A DNA stretch of 64,000 nucleotides from CAZOWW01 sp964583765 (GCA_964583765.1 CAZOWW010000010.1:1-64000); one strand, 5' to 3'; counted from the first letter of the stretch, positions 51,362 through 61,458 are shown. Notes: generated by a model from the letters alone, not told the origin. Numbers and translations are program-made.

Positions 51362-51652
51362 TCAGCCGCCCGTCATCTGGAACCGGTCGCCGGCCTCGGC
51401 GAAGTGGATGACGGGCCTGCACACCGTGCAGCCCTCCGGCCGGTCCGGGCGCTCCGGCGGGTGGAAGCACGGCATGCCCGGGTGGTTGGCCGCCTCGCAC
51501 TCCACGGCCGGCAGCACGCTGGCGCCGTGGTGGTGCGGGTTCCCGGCGTCGTCGGTGACGGCGCAGCACCCGCACCAGGTGCTCGCGTGCGGGTCGGCGT
51601 CCGGCGGCAGGTCGATCATCGCAAGGCACTGCTTGCACTGGAATTGGGCCAT
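51362..51652 (-). CDS. zinc-ribbon protein in the tail operon
   Basis: 96 residues from ATG 51652. Three Cys/His groups: QCKQCLAMIDLPPD, STWCGCCAVTDDAGNPHHHG and CFHPPERPDRPEGCTVCRPV, enough for two zinc sites. A zinc-binding protein amid tail genes is unusual and could be an assembly factor rather than a virion component. Confidence 0.65.
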   Translation of the reverse strand: MAQFQCKQCLAMIDLPPDADPHASTWCGCCAVTDDAGNPHHHGASVLPAVECEAANHPGMPCFHPPERPDRPEGCTVCRPVIHFAEAGDRFQMTGG

Positions 51653-51664
51653 GGTTCGTCTCTC

Positions 51665-52198
51665 CTAGTTGAAGATCCCGGCGCTGACGAGCGCCTGGTT
51701 GATCTCGGTGACCTCGGTGACGATGGAGTTGACCTGGGTCTGCGAGTACGTGCCGGACGCGGCGGCCATGCCCCCGCCGCGCCCCTGCGGGATGTTGACG
51801 TTCTGGCCGCCGATCGACGTCCCGCCGTGGATGGTGAGGTTCCCGTCCACCGTCATGTTGCCGGTGACCGTCCCGCCTGCCGTAGGCAGGCAGCCGTTCG
51901 CCGTGTTCTGCGCGTTGTTCGCGCTGCTCTGCGCGTTGTTGGCCGCGTTGTAGGCGTTGTTCGCGGTGGTGTTGGCCGTGTTGGCCGTGCCCTGCGCGGT
52001 GCTGATCAGCGCCGCGTGCGCGCCCAGCGTCGCGACGATCGGCGCGATCCTGGCCTCCGTCGCCCGCGTCTTGGCGGCGGTGCCCGTTGACACCCAGAGG
52101 AAGGCGAGGATCAGCAGGGCGAGGCCCCAGGACACGCTGAGGAAGTACGCCAGCAGCTCGGCTGCGGCGGCTGTGAGGAAGGCGGGCAGCCAGCGCAT
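51665..52198 (-). CDS. membrane-anchored trimeric coiled-coil fibre protein
   Basis: 177 residues from ATG 52198. One or two N-terminal membrane segments (AELLAYFLSVSWGLALLILA), then a heptad region rich in Ala/Asn (TANTANTTANNAYNAANNAQ) and a short beta-prism-like segment (VTGNMTVDGNLTIHGG), both familiar from trimeric phage fibres. A fibre-like protein with a membrane anchor is an odd combination; the hydrophobic N-terminus may instead insert into the tail tip. Confidence 0.65.
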   Translation of the reverse strand: MRWLPAFLTAAAAELLAYFLSVSWGLALLILAFLWVSTGTAAKTRATEARIAPIVATLGAHAALISTAQGTANTANTTANNAYNAANNAQSSANNAQNTANGCLPTAGGTVTGNMTVDGNLTIHGGTSIGGQNVNIPQGRGGGMAAASGTYSQTQVNSIVTEVTEINQALVSAGIFN

Positions 52199-54486
52199 CA
52201 GGACGCAGCCGTGATCGGGGTCAGCACTGTGCTCTCCATGCTCAACAGGCCGGTGAGGCTCTGGTCCAGGTTCTGGTACGGGGTGATCGTCGCCACCTGC
52301 GCGAAGTCGTCCCACACATACGATCCCACGACGAACGAGATGGGGAACTGCGGCGTGACCTCCCCGCCGTACCCGAAGTCGGTCAGGATCAGCTGGACCA
52401 CGCTCCCTGCCTGCTCGGTGCCCGGGTCGATCGCCTGGCCGCCCATGGTGAGCAGCTGGCCGTAGCTGGCGGTGAACGGGCCGGCGAAGCTGGCCCGCTG
52501 GTAGACCTGGAGCACCGAGTTGCCGATCGCCGCCGCCGCCGTGGCGGTCATCACCCCGACGTCGGACAGGTCGATGTACGTCTCCAGCTCCCCGTGCGCC
52601 GCCACCGACTGCGCGTTCTGCGCGTACGTCATCGCGTAGGCGGCAGCCGCCCCCGTCGCGGTGTTGTCGGCGGAGACCATGTACCGGATGTAGATCGTGT
52701 TGATGTCGCCGCCCAGGGTCCGGGCGACCGGCGTCGTGCAGACGAGCAGCCGGGTCGGCGTCGTGGGCAGCGGGAAGACGGTGAGATCGTCGGTACCGTA
52801 CTGGCCGCCCGGCTGGCTGTTGACGTACCAGGTGAGGCCGCCCCGGGTGCAGATCAGGTTGAGGATCGCGGTCACCGTCTGGCTGGCCGGGTCGGTCTCC
52901 TGGCCGAGCCAGAACTGGCTGGCGTACGGCGAGGAGTTGAGGCCCGGGTTGTACCAGGGCAGCCCCCGGGTGATCGCCCGGTTGACGACCTCGTCCGGCT
53001 CCCCGGTGGGCCAGGTGTCGCCGATCGCGTAGAAGCTGACGTAGTTGGTGCCCAGGTTGCCGGTGCCGACGGCGGTCAGCGTCCACCCCTGGCCCGCCAG
53101 CGGCTGCGGCTCGTCCAGCACGCCGTCCCACACCTGATGGCCGCCCCGGTAGACCCGCACCTGCCAGCCGGGGTTGAACAGCTGGGTGCGGTAGGAGGCC
53201 GGGCACATGATGGTCATGGACAGGCTGTCGCACCCGCCTGGGCAGACGTACCCGTACGTCAGCGCGGTCACCTGGCCGAGCGTTCCCAGGTACTGCCAGT
53301 TGGACGACCCGGGCGGGGCCACCGCCACCTGGCTGGAGCCGGGCATCGCCTGCGGGACGGCCGCGCCGCCGACCCCCGCCACCAGGCCGCCGAGCGTGCC
53401 GGGGATGGACAGCGTCCCGACGCCGGACAGCCCCGCGACGTAGCCGAGCCCCAGGCCGGTGATCCCCATGTACCCGGCGCCGGAGAGCCAGGCTTCCTCC
53501 ATGCCCGCCGACAGCAGGCCGACGCCGGACAGGGCGGCGGCGTACTTGTAGGTAGCGCCGCCCAGCGCGGCCAGGGAGCCCTGGCCGGACAGCGCCGCCT
53601 GATACATGGTGATCAGGGACGTCCCGCCCAGGGAGCCCTGGCCGGACAGCGCCGCCGAGCCGCCGCCGCCGGTCGGCGCGAGGCCCAGCAGGCCGGTGCC
53701 GGACAGGGCCGCGCTGTACTCCAGCGCCGCGACGCCGGTCGCGGTGAGCGATCCCGTGCCCGCCAGGGCCGCCGACCCGGCGAAGACGCCCATCGCGCCC
53801 AGGGTGCCGGTGCCGGAGAAGGCCGCCGCCCCGCTGAAGACGCCTGGCTTGAACACCGCGACGACGCAGGTGTAGTAGTCGTAGTCGACGGACGTGCCGC
53901 TGAAGGTGACGGCGGACGCGCTGGTGGTGACCAGGTACCCGCCGATGTCCGACCCGCCGGTCCAGGTGAACCCGGCCGCGCCGGTCCACCCGGACGAGGT
54001 GACCGCCAGGGTGTCGCCCGTGCCCGCGTTCGGCCCGTGCGACGTTACGCCGATCGCGAACTCGCCGGAGCCGGCCAGCACGCCGGTCGCGTTGGACGTG
54101 AACGTCTGCGTGCCGGCCTTCAGCGGGCCGGAGCTGGTGACGTCGAGCATCGCCGCGCCCATGCCGGACACCTCGACGGCGAGGATGTACGCGTCGGCGG
54201 CGGTCAGCCCGGTCCCGCTGACCGCCACGGCGGTCTGCCCCCCGGCGATGCCGGTCAGCATCCAGATCTCGGAGCAGGACGCGGACGCCGCCGCCGCGTC
54301 GTCCTGGTACGCCTCCCGCGTCAGCGACGTGCCGCCGAGGGTTATACCGCTGACCGAGCAGGTCCCGGTGCTGCCCTGGCCCGCCGACCCGCCGTACGCG
54401 ACGAACAGCGTGTTGCCCGCCGTGGTGGACGGGATGGTCCCCGAGTTGGACCCGGTGATGACGGTGGCGTTGACGACCGTCGCCAT
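52198..54486 (-). CDS. tail hub/tip protein with Ala-Leu-Ser-Gly repeats
   Basis: 762 residues from ATG 54486. Residues 1-215 form a PAAR-free beta-rich domain (NSGTIPSTTAGNTLFVAYGG). Residues about 216-385 consist of 9-10 short repeats of the type SAALSGTGSLTATG. From about residue 410 the chain looks like a baseplate-hub protein (WQVRVYRGGHQVWDGVLDEP, DEVVNRAITRGLPWYNPGLN, VYQRASFAGPFTASYGQLLT). It probably forms the tail tip below the distal tail protein. The repeat segment is a likely elastic or spacer element. Confidence 0.72.
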   Translation of the reverse strand: MATVVNATVITGSNSGTIPSTTAGNTLFVAYGGSAGQGSTGTCSVSGITLGGTSLTREAYQDDAAAASASCSEIWMLTGIAGGQTAVAVSGTGLTAADAYILAVEVSGMGAAMLDVTSSGPLKAGTQTFTSNATGVLAGSGEFAIGVTSHGPNAGTGDTLAVTSSGWTGAAGFTWTGGSDIGGYLVTTSASAVTFSGTSVDYDYYTCVVAVFKPGVFSGAAAFSGTGTLGAMGVFAGSAALAGTGSLTATGVAALEYSAALSGTGLLGLAPTGGGGSAALSGQGSLGGTSLITMYQAALSGQGSLAALGGATYKYAAALSGVGLLSAGMEEAWLSGAGYMGITGLGLGYVAGLSGVGTLSIPGTLGGLVAGVGGAAVPQAMPGSSQVAVAPPGSSNWQYLGTLGQVTALTYGYVCPGGCDSLSMTIMCPASYRTQLFNPGWQVRVYRGGHQVWDGVLDEPQPLAGQGWTLTAVGTGNLGTNYVSFYAIGDTWPTGEPDEVVNRAITRGLPWYNPGLNSSPYASQFWLGQETDPASQTVTAILNLICTRGGLTWYVNSQPGGQYGTDDLTVFPLPTTPTRLLVCTTPVARTLGGDINTIYIRYMVSADNTATGAAAAYAMTYAQNAQSVAAHGELETYIDLSDVGVMTATAAAAIGNSVLQVYQRASFAGPFTASYGQLLTMGGQAIDPGTEQAGSVVQLILTDFGYGGEVTPQFPISFVVGSYVWDDFAQVATITPYQNLDQSLTGLLSMESTVLTPITAAS

Positions 54487-57400
54487 CTACAGGGTCCGGT
54501 CAAAGTAGTAGCAGGGGAAGTAGTTGACCGACGTGTTGGGGGCCAGGGCGTCCGCGCTGTACACGAACAGCATGTTGTCGCCGTCGGCCGGCTCGACGTA
54601 CAGCGCGCCGCCGGAGATCACCGTGCTGGCGTCCGTCACGCTGATGGCGTCCGGCCGCCCCAGCTGACTGCCCATCACCCGGCCGACCGACACGTTGGGG
54701 TCGGGCGCGTCGACGTAGTAGGTCACGTAGCCCGTCGTCGGCCGGTTGATGACCACCAGCTGGCCCATCGTGTCCAGGAAGATGCAGTCGTAGAACCGGT
54801 CGGAGGTGTTGCTGTCGGTCACCGACACCGTGTAATAGGCGCCCAGGTTGTCGGGGGCGACCGCCTTAATAGGCAGCGTGAGCACCCCGGCGACGACGAT
54901 GCCGTTGGTCACCTGGCTGGGGGACACGGTGACCGGCAGGGTGCTCTGGCTGTAGCCGGCCCCGCCCGCGTACTCGTACTGGGTGACGGTGACGAAGATG
55001 GTGCGGGAGACGGTGCTGGACGACCCGCCCGACCAGGAGCTGGCGATCAGGTAGACCGAGTACGTTCCGCCGAAGTCCGCGTTCACCCCGGTCACCAGCT
55101 GGGGCATCGTGTAGCTGTGTGTGCCGTCCGGCGCGTCGCCGCCCGCGCCCACCGACACCAGCGGCTGGAACGTCTTCAGCGTGCCGAGCGGCGGCCGGTG
55201 CACGATCAGCGACTTGAACGCGCTGGGGATGTACGGGGTGATCCGGATCTGCCCGGCCGCCCCCGCGCCGCCCGCCACGGCGGCCCCGCTCGACCACGCG
55301 CCGCCGCCGCCGCCGCCGGGGGCCGACCCCGCCGTGCCCGTGCTGCCGGCCGTCGCGCCGCCCGCGCCGCCCGCGCCGCCGCCGCTGACGGCGACGCCCC
55401 CCGCGTTGGTCGGGGCCCCGGTGCTGGCCGGGTAGGTGATGCGCACCTGCCCGGCCGCCCCCGCGCCGCCCGCGTACGAGCTGGTGTGCGACCCGCCGCC
55501 GCCGCCGCCGGGGGCCGACCCGGCGCTGCCGGCCCCGTTGTTGTTGCCGGACCCGTTCCCGCCGTTGCCGCCGCCGCTGGGCGCGATGGCCCCGGCTGTC
55601 GACGAGGCCGTGTTGCCGCTCGACCCCGGCCCCGCCGAGCTGCCGCCGCCGCCCGTGTACGGGTAGGAGGGGCCGCCGAGCCCCCCGGCGTACACCGACC
55701 CGCCCGACCCGCCGGCCGGGGACGACCCGCTGCCGGGGCTGCCGTACCAGGAGTTGCCCCAGCCGCCCGCGCCCGGGTTGCCGGTCACCGTGACGCTGTT
55801 GCCGGTGAACGACGACGCCCCGCCGGAGCTGCCGTTGCCGCCGCCGGTCCCGCCCGCGCCGCCCGCGCCGACGGTGTACGCGTAGTGCGTCCCCGGCGTC
55901 ACCGCGACGTTCGTCGTCTTGGCGTAGCCGCCGCCGTTGCCGCCGTTGCCGTTGGCGCCGCCCGACCCGCCGGAGCCCGCGCCGCCGCCCGCCCCCCAGC
56001 ACTCGACGGTGATCGCCGTGACGCCGGCCGGGCACAGCCAGCCGGAGCCGCCGCTGAACGTGCCGGGCGTGGTGAACAGGACGGTTCCCGTCCCGGTCGG
56101 GGCGTTGCCCGCCGCCGCCGTGCCCGCCGACGACCCGCCGCCGCCGCCGAACGTGCCCGCCGGGTTGGCGCGGCCGGCCCCGCCGGGGTGCTCGGTCCCG
56201 TTCAGCGATCCGGACCCGCCCGCGCCCGCCACGTTGGCCGCCGCCGACATGCCGCCGTTGGCGATCACCTGGAGGGTGCCGCTCGGCCCCGGCCCGAACA
56301 CCGACGACAGGCCGTTCACCAGCGTGGACGGGGACGTGTCGCCGGAGCCGACGATGTAGGGGATCGACTGCCCCGCCGCCGCCGGGAAGACCGTCTCGCA
56401 TGTGTACTCGGACCCGCCGCCGCCCGCGCCCACCCCGGCGGACGTCATCTGCGCGCCGGAGCCGCCGCCGCCCCACGCCTCGACCTTCAGCCAGGCGGTG
56501 TTGGCGGGCACCGTGTACACGCCGGACCCGGCCGTGGTGACGGTGGTCACCGTGCCCGGCGACGGGGCCTGCTGGAAGGACAGGCTGGCGGGGGACCGCG
56601 CGGTGCCCGCCAGGTCGGTGAGGCTGAAGACGGCCCCGCGCACCACCGGGTTGACGGCCTGGCTGGCGGGCAGCGCGGTGAGCGTGTCCAGGTAGGCGGT
56701 CACCCAGCTGAACCGCAGGATGCGGTCGCTGCGGTTGACGATCTGGATGGAGTACCCGGCCACCGACGCGTAGTTGAACGTCGCGCTGTTGCGCGGGAAG
56801 TGCATCGAGATCCGCGTGAACACGGGCAGCTGCGCGGACTGGGACACCGGCAGCAGCAGGCTCGTCTTGGAGAACGCCAGGGTGTTGCCGCTGGTGTCGG
56901 TCAGCGTGAAGTAGACGCCGACGCCGGCCGTCTTGCCGCAGTAGTCCAGGTTCGCGTAGTAGCGCGAGCCGAGTCCCAGCCAGAACTGGATGGCCGTCAT
57001 GTTGACCAGGTTGACGGGGGCGGGGAACGTCGCCGCGTACGTCAGGGGCGTGTTCTGCCCGCCGGGGTCGCCGAACGTGTCCGGATCCCAGCAGCAGGTG
57101 GTGGGGCCGATGACGCACTGGCTCGACTGGCTGCACTGGGTGGACGCGATGGTGGCGTAGTTGTCCAGCACGACCGGGGCGGGCGGCGGCGGGATGGCCG
57201 GGCCGACGGGCACCGGGGCGGCGAACGCGATCTGCGCCTGGGTGGCGGACCGGCCGTAGGGCAGCGCCGGGATGGTGAGCAGCACCTGGCAGCCGCACAG
57301 TTCCTTCTCGTACAGCGTGTTGAACGTCGGCGCGGTCGGCTGGGCGCGGAAGCAGTCGAGCAGGAGCGGCTGAGGGCTGTTGCCCGGGTTGCCCGCGTAG

Positions 57401-57717
57401 GGGTCGCGGGTCCAGGTGATGGTGAAGTAGTCCTGGTCCACCACCTGCTGAAGGTACTCGCGGGCCGCCGCCAGGATCTGCCGGTTGGGGGCCTGTATCC
57501 AGACCGGCAGCTTGATCGTCCTGTTGCTGGCCCGGCGGCCGAACGGGCGCTCGCCGTCCAGCAGCAGCCCGGCGACGAAGTCGGTGGTCGGCTGCGGGGC
57601 GCCGGGGTCCGCGCCCGGCTGGAGCCGGAAGATCGCGCCGGGGCAGAGCGGGTTGACCGACGCCACCCCGCCGTCCAGCAGCTCGATGCTGTTGCCGAGA
57701 ACCAGGGAGTCGAACAT
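54487..57717 (-). CDS. distal tail protein with large glycine-rich insertion
   Basis: 1076 residues from ATG 57717, overlapping the tape-measure stop. The N-terminal 200 residues match a Dit-like protein (LPVWIQAPNRQILAAAREYL, YFTITWTRDPYAGNPGNSPQ). A galectin-like domain follows. Residues about 405-825 hold three to four Gly-rich modules (WLKVEAWGGGGSGAQ, ITVECWGAGGGAGSGGSGG, GPSYPYTGGGGSS, PGGGGGGSHTSSYAGGAG), probably polyglycine-II bundles. Gly-rich adhesin tips of this kind bind receptors in T-even-like phages. The C-terminus returns to beta-sandwich structure. Fusion of Dit with an adhesin-like insert suggests that this protein itself contacts the host. Confidence 0.75.
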   Translation of the reverse strand: MFDSLVLGNSIELLDGGVASVNPLCPGAIFRLQPGADPGAPQPTTDFVAGLLLDGERPFGRRASNRTIKLPVWIQAPNRQILAAAREYLQQVVDQDYFTITWTRDPYAGNPGNSPQPLLLDCFRAQPTAPTFNTLYEKELCGCQVLLTIPALPYGRSATQAQIAFAAPVPVGPAIPPPPAPVVLDNYATIASTQCSQSSQCVIGPTTCCWDPDTFGDPGGQNTPLTYAATFPAPVNLVNMTAIQFWLGLGSRYYANLDYCGKTAGVGVYFTLTDTSGNTLAFSKTSLLLPVSQSAQLPVFTRISMHFPRNSATFNYASVAGYSIQIVNRSDRILRFSWVTAYLDTLTALPASQAVNPVVRGAVFSLTDLAGTARSPASLSFQQAPSPGTVTTVTTAGSGVYTVPANTAWLKVEAWGGGGSGAQMTSAGVGAGGGGSEYTCETVFPAAAGQSIPYIVGSGDTSPSTLVNGLSSVFGPGPSGTLQVIANGGMSAAANVAGAGGSGSLNGTEHPGGAGRANPAGTFGGGGGSSAGTAAAGNAPTGTGTVLFTTPGTFSGGSGWLCPAGVTAITVECWGAGGGAGSGGSGGANGNGGNGGGYAKTTNVAVTPGTHYAYTVGAGGAGGTGGGNGSSGGASSFTGNSVTVTGNPGAGGWGNSWYGSPGSGSSPAGGSGGSVYAGGLGGPSYPYTGGGGSSAGPGSSGNTASSTAGAIAPSGGGNGGNGSGNNNGAGSAGSAPGGGGGGSHTSSYAGGAGAAGQVRITYPASTGAPTNAGGVAVSGGGAGGAGGATAGSTGTAGSAPGGGGGGAWSSGAAVAGGAGAAGQIRITPYIPSAFKSLIVHRPPLGTLKTFQPLVSVGAGGDAPDGTHSYTMPQLVTGVNADFGGTYSVYLIASSWSGGSSSTVSRTIFVTVTQYEYAGGAGYSQSTLPVTVSPSQVTNGIVVAGVLTLPIKAVAPDNLGAYYTVSVTDSNTSDRFYDCIFLDTMGQLVVINRPTTGYVTYYVDAPDPNVSVGRVMGSQLGRPDAISVTDASTVISGGALYVEPADGDNMLFVYSADALAPNTSVNYFPCYYFDRTL

Positions 57718-60700
57718 CAGGCGCCGCCCCTGGGGTACCTGGACCGGAAGCTGGCGGCCATCGACGCGCCGCCGATCGCGCCGCCGACGCTGTCGCCCAC
57801 CCCGGCCGGGATGCGGTTGGTCGCCGTGATCAGCGCGTCCAGCTTGGCGAGCATGGCCGTCACGCCGGGGTTGCCGGGGGGCTGCGCGCCGGGCGTCACC
57901 CACTCGGGGGCGTGCTCGGCGAAGGTGTACCGGTCGCCGGAGTTGACGCCCCAGCCGAGCACCGGCTCGGGGATCAGGCCGCCCATGGCGTACCCGTGCC
58001 CGGAGCCGATGCCCATCCCGTTGCGCATCAGCGTCGGGCCGTACAAGTTGCGCGCGTAGTTCAGCGCCGCCGCGATGTTAGCCAGCGGGTCGTAGATGTT
58101 GTCCGACGTGCCCGGCCAGTGGTACTCGGCGAACGTCGAGCCGATCACCTGCATGAGCCCGCGCGACGGGTCGCCAGCCTTGGCGTTGCTGTCCGTCAGG
58201 TTGATGGCGGCGGCGTTGCCGCCGGACTCGGTCTGCATCTGGTAGAGCACGTTGTGCGTCAGCGACAGCGGCAGGCCCTCCATCTTGAGCGCCTGCTGCA
58301 CCAGGCCCGTCCACTGCGCCACGCCCGCCGTGACCTTGCCCGCCACCGACTGGACCTGCGCCAGGGCCTTGTGCGCGTGGTCCTTGACGCCGGCCGCCAG
58401 GCCGTCCATCAGCGACTTGCCGCCCGCGTACATGACGGTGGACGGGGAGAACCAGCCCCAGATCGTCTTGAACACGTTGACGACGTCCTTGGCGAACCCC
58501 TCCAGCCAGCTGACCATGGTGGCCGCGCCCGACTTGGCCCCGGCGAGCAGCTGGTCGATCGCCCACTCGCCGACGAACAGCAGGTCGGGGCCGAGCGCCT
58601 TCAGCGCGGCGACCGCCCGCCCGGGGATGCCCTCGAAATAGGCGATGATGTTGCCCCAGGCGTCCTTGACCGTGGCGAACACCTCGTCCCAGGCGGTCGC
58701 CAGGGCGTTCTTGATCATGGTGACCATGGTGCGGAAGGTGTTGACCTCGCCGTCCCACCAGCCGGTGAAGAACGCGGCGATGGCGTTCCACGCTGCCTTG
58801 AGCGTGTTGGCGACGTCCGTCCATGCGGTCGCCAGGGCGTTCCTGACGGTGTCGAGGTTCTTGGTGACGATCGCCACCTCGTTGGCCCACCAGGTGGTGA
58901 AGAACGTGGAGATGTCCCCCCAGATCTTCTTGGCCTCCGCCTCGACGTCCCCCCAGATGCCCTTGATGTAGTCGCCCGCGTCCTTGGCGACCTTCTCGAT
59001 CTCCCCCCAGATCTGCGTCCAGTGCGTGGCCAGCAGGGTGATCGCGCCGATCACCGCCACGACGGCCAGGACGATCAGGCCCATCGGGTTGGCGTCCATC
59101 ACCAGGTTCCACGCCAGCCAGGCGCCCGTGATCATGCCGAGGATGGGCACCAGGGCGGGGAAGTCGATGAGGATCTTGTTCACCCAGCTGATCAGCGTGC
59201 CGAGTCCCGCCGCGACCAAGTCGATGATGATGGTCCCCATCGTGGTGAGCAGCCCGATGAGCGGCGGCAGGATGGGGACCAGCTGGGTGATCAGCAGCCC
59301 GATCATCTGCCCGAGCAAAGGCGCGAGGTCTTCCAGCGCGTCGCCGATCTCGGCGAACACCCCCGTGTTCTCCAGCACGTTGAACACCTGGCTCAGTGCT
59401 TGCGCGAAGACGCCCAGGCTCGGCCCTATCGCCTGGATGAGCGCGGCGACCGCGCCGAACGCCGAGGCCAGGTCGCCGATCACCGCCCCGGCGAACGCGG
59501 CGATCACCGAGCCGACCAGCGTCAGCGGCTTGAGCAGCGTCTGGACGACGCCGGCGAACGCGGTGAACACCGGGGCGAGGGTGACGGCGAAGATGTCCGC
59601 CAGCTTCATGATGACCGGTAGTAGCGCCTCCACCAGGCCGAGCAGCCCGTTGAGGATCTTCATCGACGCGCCGATCGCCGGGGCCGCGTCCGCGAACAGG
59701 CCGCCCAGGCTGGCGCCCAGGTTGGCGAGGATGTCCGCGAACCCCTTGATGAACGGGGTGGTGGCCTTGACCACCGTCGCGATTCCGGGCAGCAGGTTGC
59801 GCACCAGCGACTCGATCGCCAGGATGAACGGGCCGAACGCGGGGGCCGCCGCCTTCATGATGTTGAGCAGCCCGGTGATGATCGGGCCTACGCCCGCGAA
59901 AATCCCCTTGATCTGCGGCCCGATCTCCTTGAAGATCGAGGTGAGCGGCCCCTGCATCGATTTGATGATCGGCACCAGGCTCTTGATGGCGCTGGAGACG
60001 AGGGGGACGATCGGCGCTATCGCATTGCTCAGCACCGTCTTGAAGTCGCCGCCGAGCGCGGAGAACTGCGCCGACAGCTGCTTGCTCCCCTTGACGGCCT
60101 CCACGAGTAGACCGCCGATCAGCGCCACGCCCATGCCGACGCCGATAATCCCCGCCAGGGCGGGCAGCACCGCCAGGGCGGACCCGATCGCGCCGATCAT
60201 CAGCGACATCTTCATGCCGATGCCGAGGATGCCCGGCCCTATGCCTGACAGCAGCCCGCCTCCCAGCTGCTTGCCGCCGTCCTCGCCCGCGTCTCCCAGC
60301 CGCTTGTGGAAGCTGAGGAAGAACGGGCCGAGGTGAGTGCCGAAGCCGGCGGTCCACCGGCCGCCCGACCGGCCGCCGGAGTCCTCGGCCGCCTTCTCCA
60401 CGTCGTCCGTCGACTTCTTGTCCAGCCTCTCCCGCACCGTGTCGGTGGTGGACATGTCACTCAGGTTGGCGGCGCCGCCCTCCACCACCTGCTTGATCTT
60501 GTCGATGGTGGTGACGTTGCCGGGGGTGTCGCCGGCCAGCTTCTGGTCGATCGTGTCGGTGGTCTCGGCGTTCTTGGCCCCGGTCCCGGTCAGCAGCTGG
60601 CGGATGTCGTCCTGGGTGGTGACGTCCTTCGGCCCCGCGCCCTCCAGCTGCTGCTTGACCAGGTCGGTGGTCTGCTGGTTGCTGGTCAGCACGTCACGGA

Positions 60701-61133
60701 TCAGGTTGGTCTGGTCGCCGTTGGCGTTGCCGTTGCCTGACCCGCCCAGGGTGCCGCCTTCCGGCGTGCCGCCGGACGGGGAGGAGATCATCCTGCCGAG
60801 CAGCCCGCCGGACGACGACTGCTGCGGGCTGGGGGCGCCGGTCACCGGGTGCGGGGAGAACAGCGCGTTGAGCGTGCCGAGCACCGACCCCTGCGGGCTG
60901 GACCGCAGCCGGTTCATCGCGTCGCGGGAGATCGCGTTGTCGAGGGTGGCGAAGATCCGCCGGGCCTTGCCGATGGACGACTCGTCGAACGAGGCGTCCA
61001 GCCGGATGTGGTGGCCCTCGCGCTCGAACTTCCTGACCCGGGCCTCGGCCTTGTCCATGTCCCGGGAGAATTCGGACAGGTTAACGGTGAGCTTGGCCTC
61101 GATCGACCCAGCATCGAACAAAGTTAAGATCAC
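57717..61133 (-). CDS. tape measure protein with C-terminal transglycosylase
   Basis: 1138 residues from GTG 61133. Sets tail length; at about 1.5 Angstrom per residue it predicts a tail near 170 nm. N-terminus MDKAEARVRKFEREGHHIRL is typical. Long helices, several hydrophobic segments (IGAIGSALAVLPALAGIIGV, GMITGAWLAWNLVMD) and repeated Trp-rich units (WGDISTFFTTWWANEVAIV, AFFTGWWDGEVNTFRTMV) follow. Near the C-terminus (about residues 955-1030) is an SLT lysozyme-like domain (QMQTESGGNAAAINLTDSNA, SRGLMQVIGSTFAEYHWPGT) that opens the wall during DNA entry. Confidence 0.93.
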   Translation of the reverse strand: MILTLFDAGSIEAKLTVNLSEFSRDMDKAEARVRKFEREGHHIRLDASFDESSIGKARRIFATLDNAISRDAMNRLRSSPQGSVLGTLNALFSPHPVTGAPSPQQSSSGGLLGRMISSPSGGTPEGGTLGGSGNGNANGDQTNLIRDVLTSNQQTTDLVKQQLEGAGPKDVTTQDDIRQLLTGTGAKNAETTDTIDQKLAGDTPGNVTTIDKIKQVVEGGAANLSDMSTTDTVRERLDKKSTDDVEKAAEDSGGRSGGRWTAGFGTHLGPFFLSFHKRLGDAGEDGGKQLGGGLLSGIGPGILGIGMKMSLMIGAIGSALAVLPALAGIIGVGMGVALIGGLLVEAVKGSKQLSAQFSALGGDFKTVLSNAIAPIVPLVSSAIKSLVPIIKSMQGPLTSIFKEIGPQIKGIFAGVGPIITGLLNIMKAAAPAFGPFILAIESLVRNLLPGIATVVKATTPFIKGFADILANLGASLGGLFADAAPAIGASMKILNGLLGLVEALLPVIMKLADIFAVTLAPVFTAFAGVVQTLLKPLTLVGSVIAAFAGAVIGDLASAFGAVAALIQAIGPSLGVFAQALSQVFNVLENTGVFAEIGDALEDLAPLLGQMIGLLITQLVPILPPLIGLLTTMGTIIIDLVAAGLGTLISWVNKILIDFPALVPILGMITGAWLAWNLVMDANPMGLIVLAVVAVIGAITLLATHWTQIWGEIEKVAKDAGDYIKGIWGDVEAEAKKIWGDISTFFTTWWANEVAIVTKNLDTVRNALATAWTDVANTLKAAWNAIAAFFTGWWDGEVNTFRTMVTMIKNALATAWDEVFATVKDAWGNIIAYFEGIPGRAVAALKALGPDLLFVGEWAIDQLLAGAKSGAATMVSWLEGFAKDVVNVFKTIWGWFSPSTVMYAGGKSLMDGLAAGVKDHAHKALAQVQSVAGKVTAGVAQWTGLVQQALKMEGLPLSLTHNVLYQMQTESGGNAAAINLTDSNAKAGDPSRGLMQVIGSTFAEYHWPGTSDNIYDPLANIAAALNYARNLYGPTLMRNGMGIGSGHGYAMGGLIPEPVLGWGVNSGDRYTFAEHAPEWVTPGAQPPGNPGVTAMLAKLDALITATNRIPAGVGDSVGGAIGGASMAASFRSRYPRGGA

Positions 61134-61140
61134 CGCCTCT

Positions 61141-61458
61141 CTACGGCCGCCGCCTGGCGTTCGGGTCAGACTCGAACTCCCTGATCAGGGCGGTCAGGTC
61201 GATCACGTCCGCCCCCGTTTCCACGTTCTCGCGCACCTGCGGCCCGGCGAGGCCCGGAGCCCCGGGGGCCTCCGCGCCAGGGCGGTACGCCTGGCCGGCG
61301 TCCTGGCTCAGGCTGACGGGCACGCTCTCGTCCTCGGACAGGCCGGCCAGGTACGTCTGGCGCAGGTCCCAGGACATCGACTCCCATTCCCCGGCGGTGA
61401 TGTTCAGGTACCGGCGAACCGCGTAAAGGATTACCCGGCGGCTGCTGACCTCAGGGTC
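61141..61458 (-). CDS. tail assembly chaperone, frameshifted C-terminal extension
   Basis: The -1 frame relative to the upstream chaperone reads as good coding from about 61458 (DPEVSSRRVILYAVRRYLNI, EWESMSWDLRQTYLAGLSED) to TAG at 61141, without a convincing start codon or ribosome site of its own. It overlaps the end of the first chaperone frame. This is the G/GT arrangement: a small fraction of ribosomes slip and make a longer protein that loads onto the tape measure. I see no textbook slippery heptamer; the slip must occur between about 61500 and 61440. Confidence 0.75.
   Translation of the reverse strand, partial: DPEVSSRRVILYAVRRYLNITAGEWESMSWDLRQTYLAGLSEDESVPVSLSQDAGQAYRPGAEAPGAPGLAGPQVRENVETGADVIDLTALIREFESDPNARRRP

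Noticed and set aside
52594..58059. 1821-codon + strand frame opposite the tail genes
   Set aside because: Antisense shadow in GC-rich DNA; the - strand encodes recognisable tail proteins with proper starts and overlaps.
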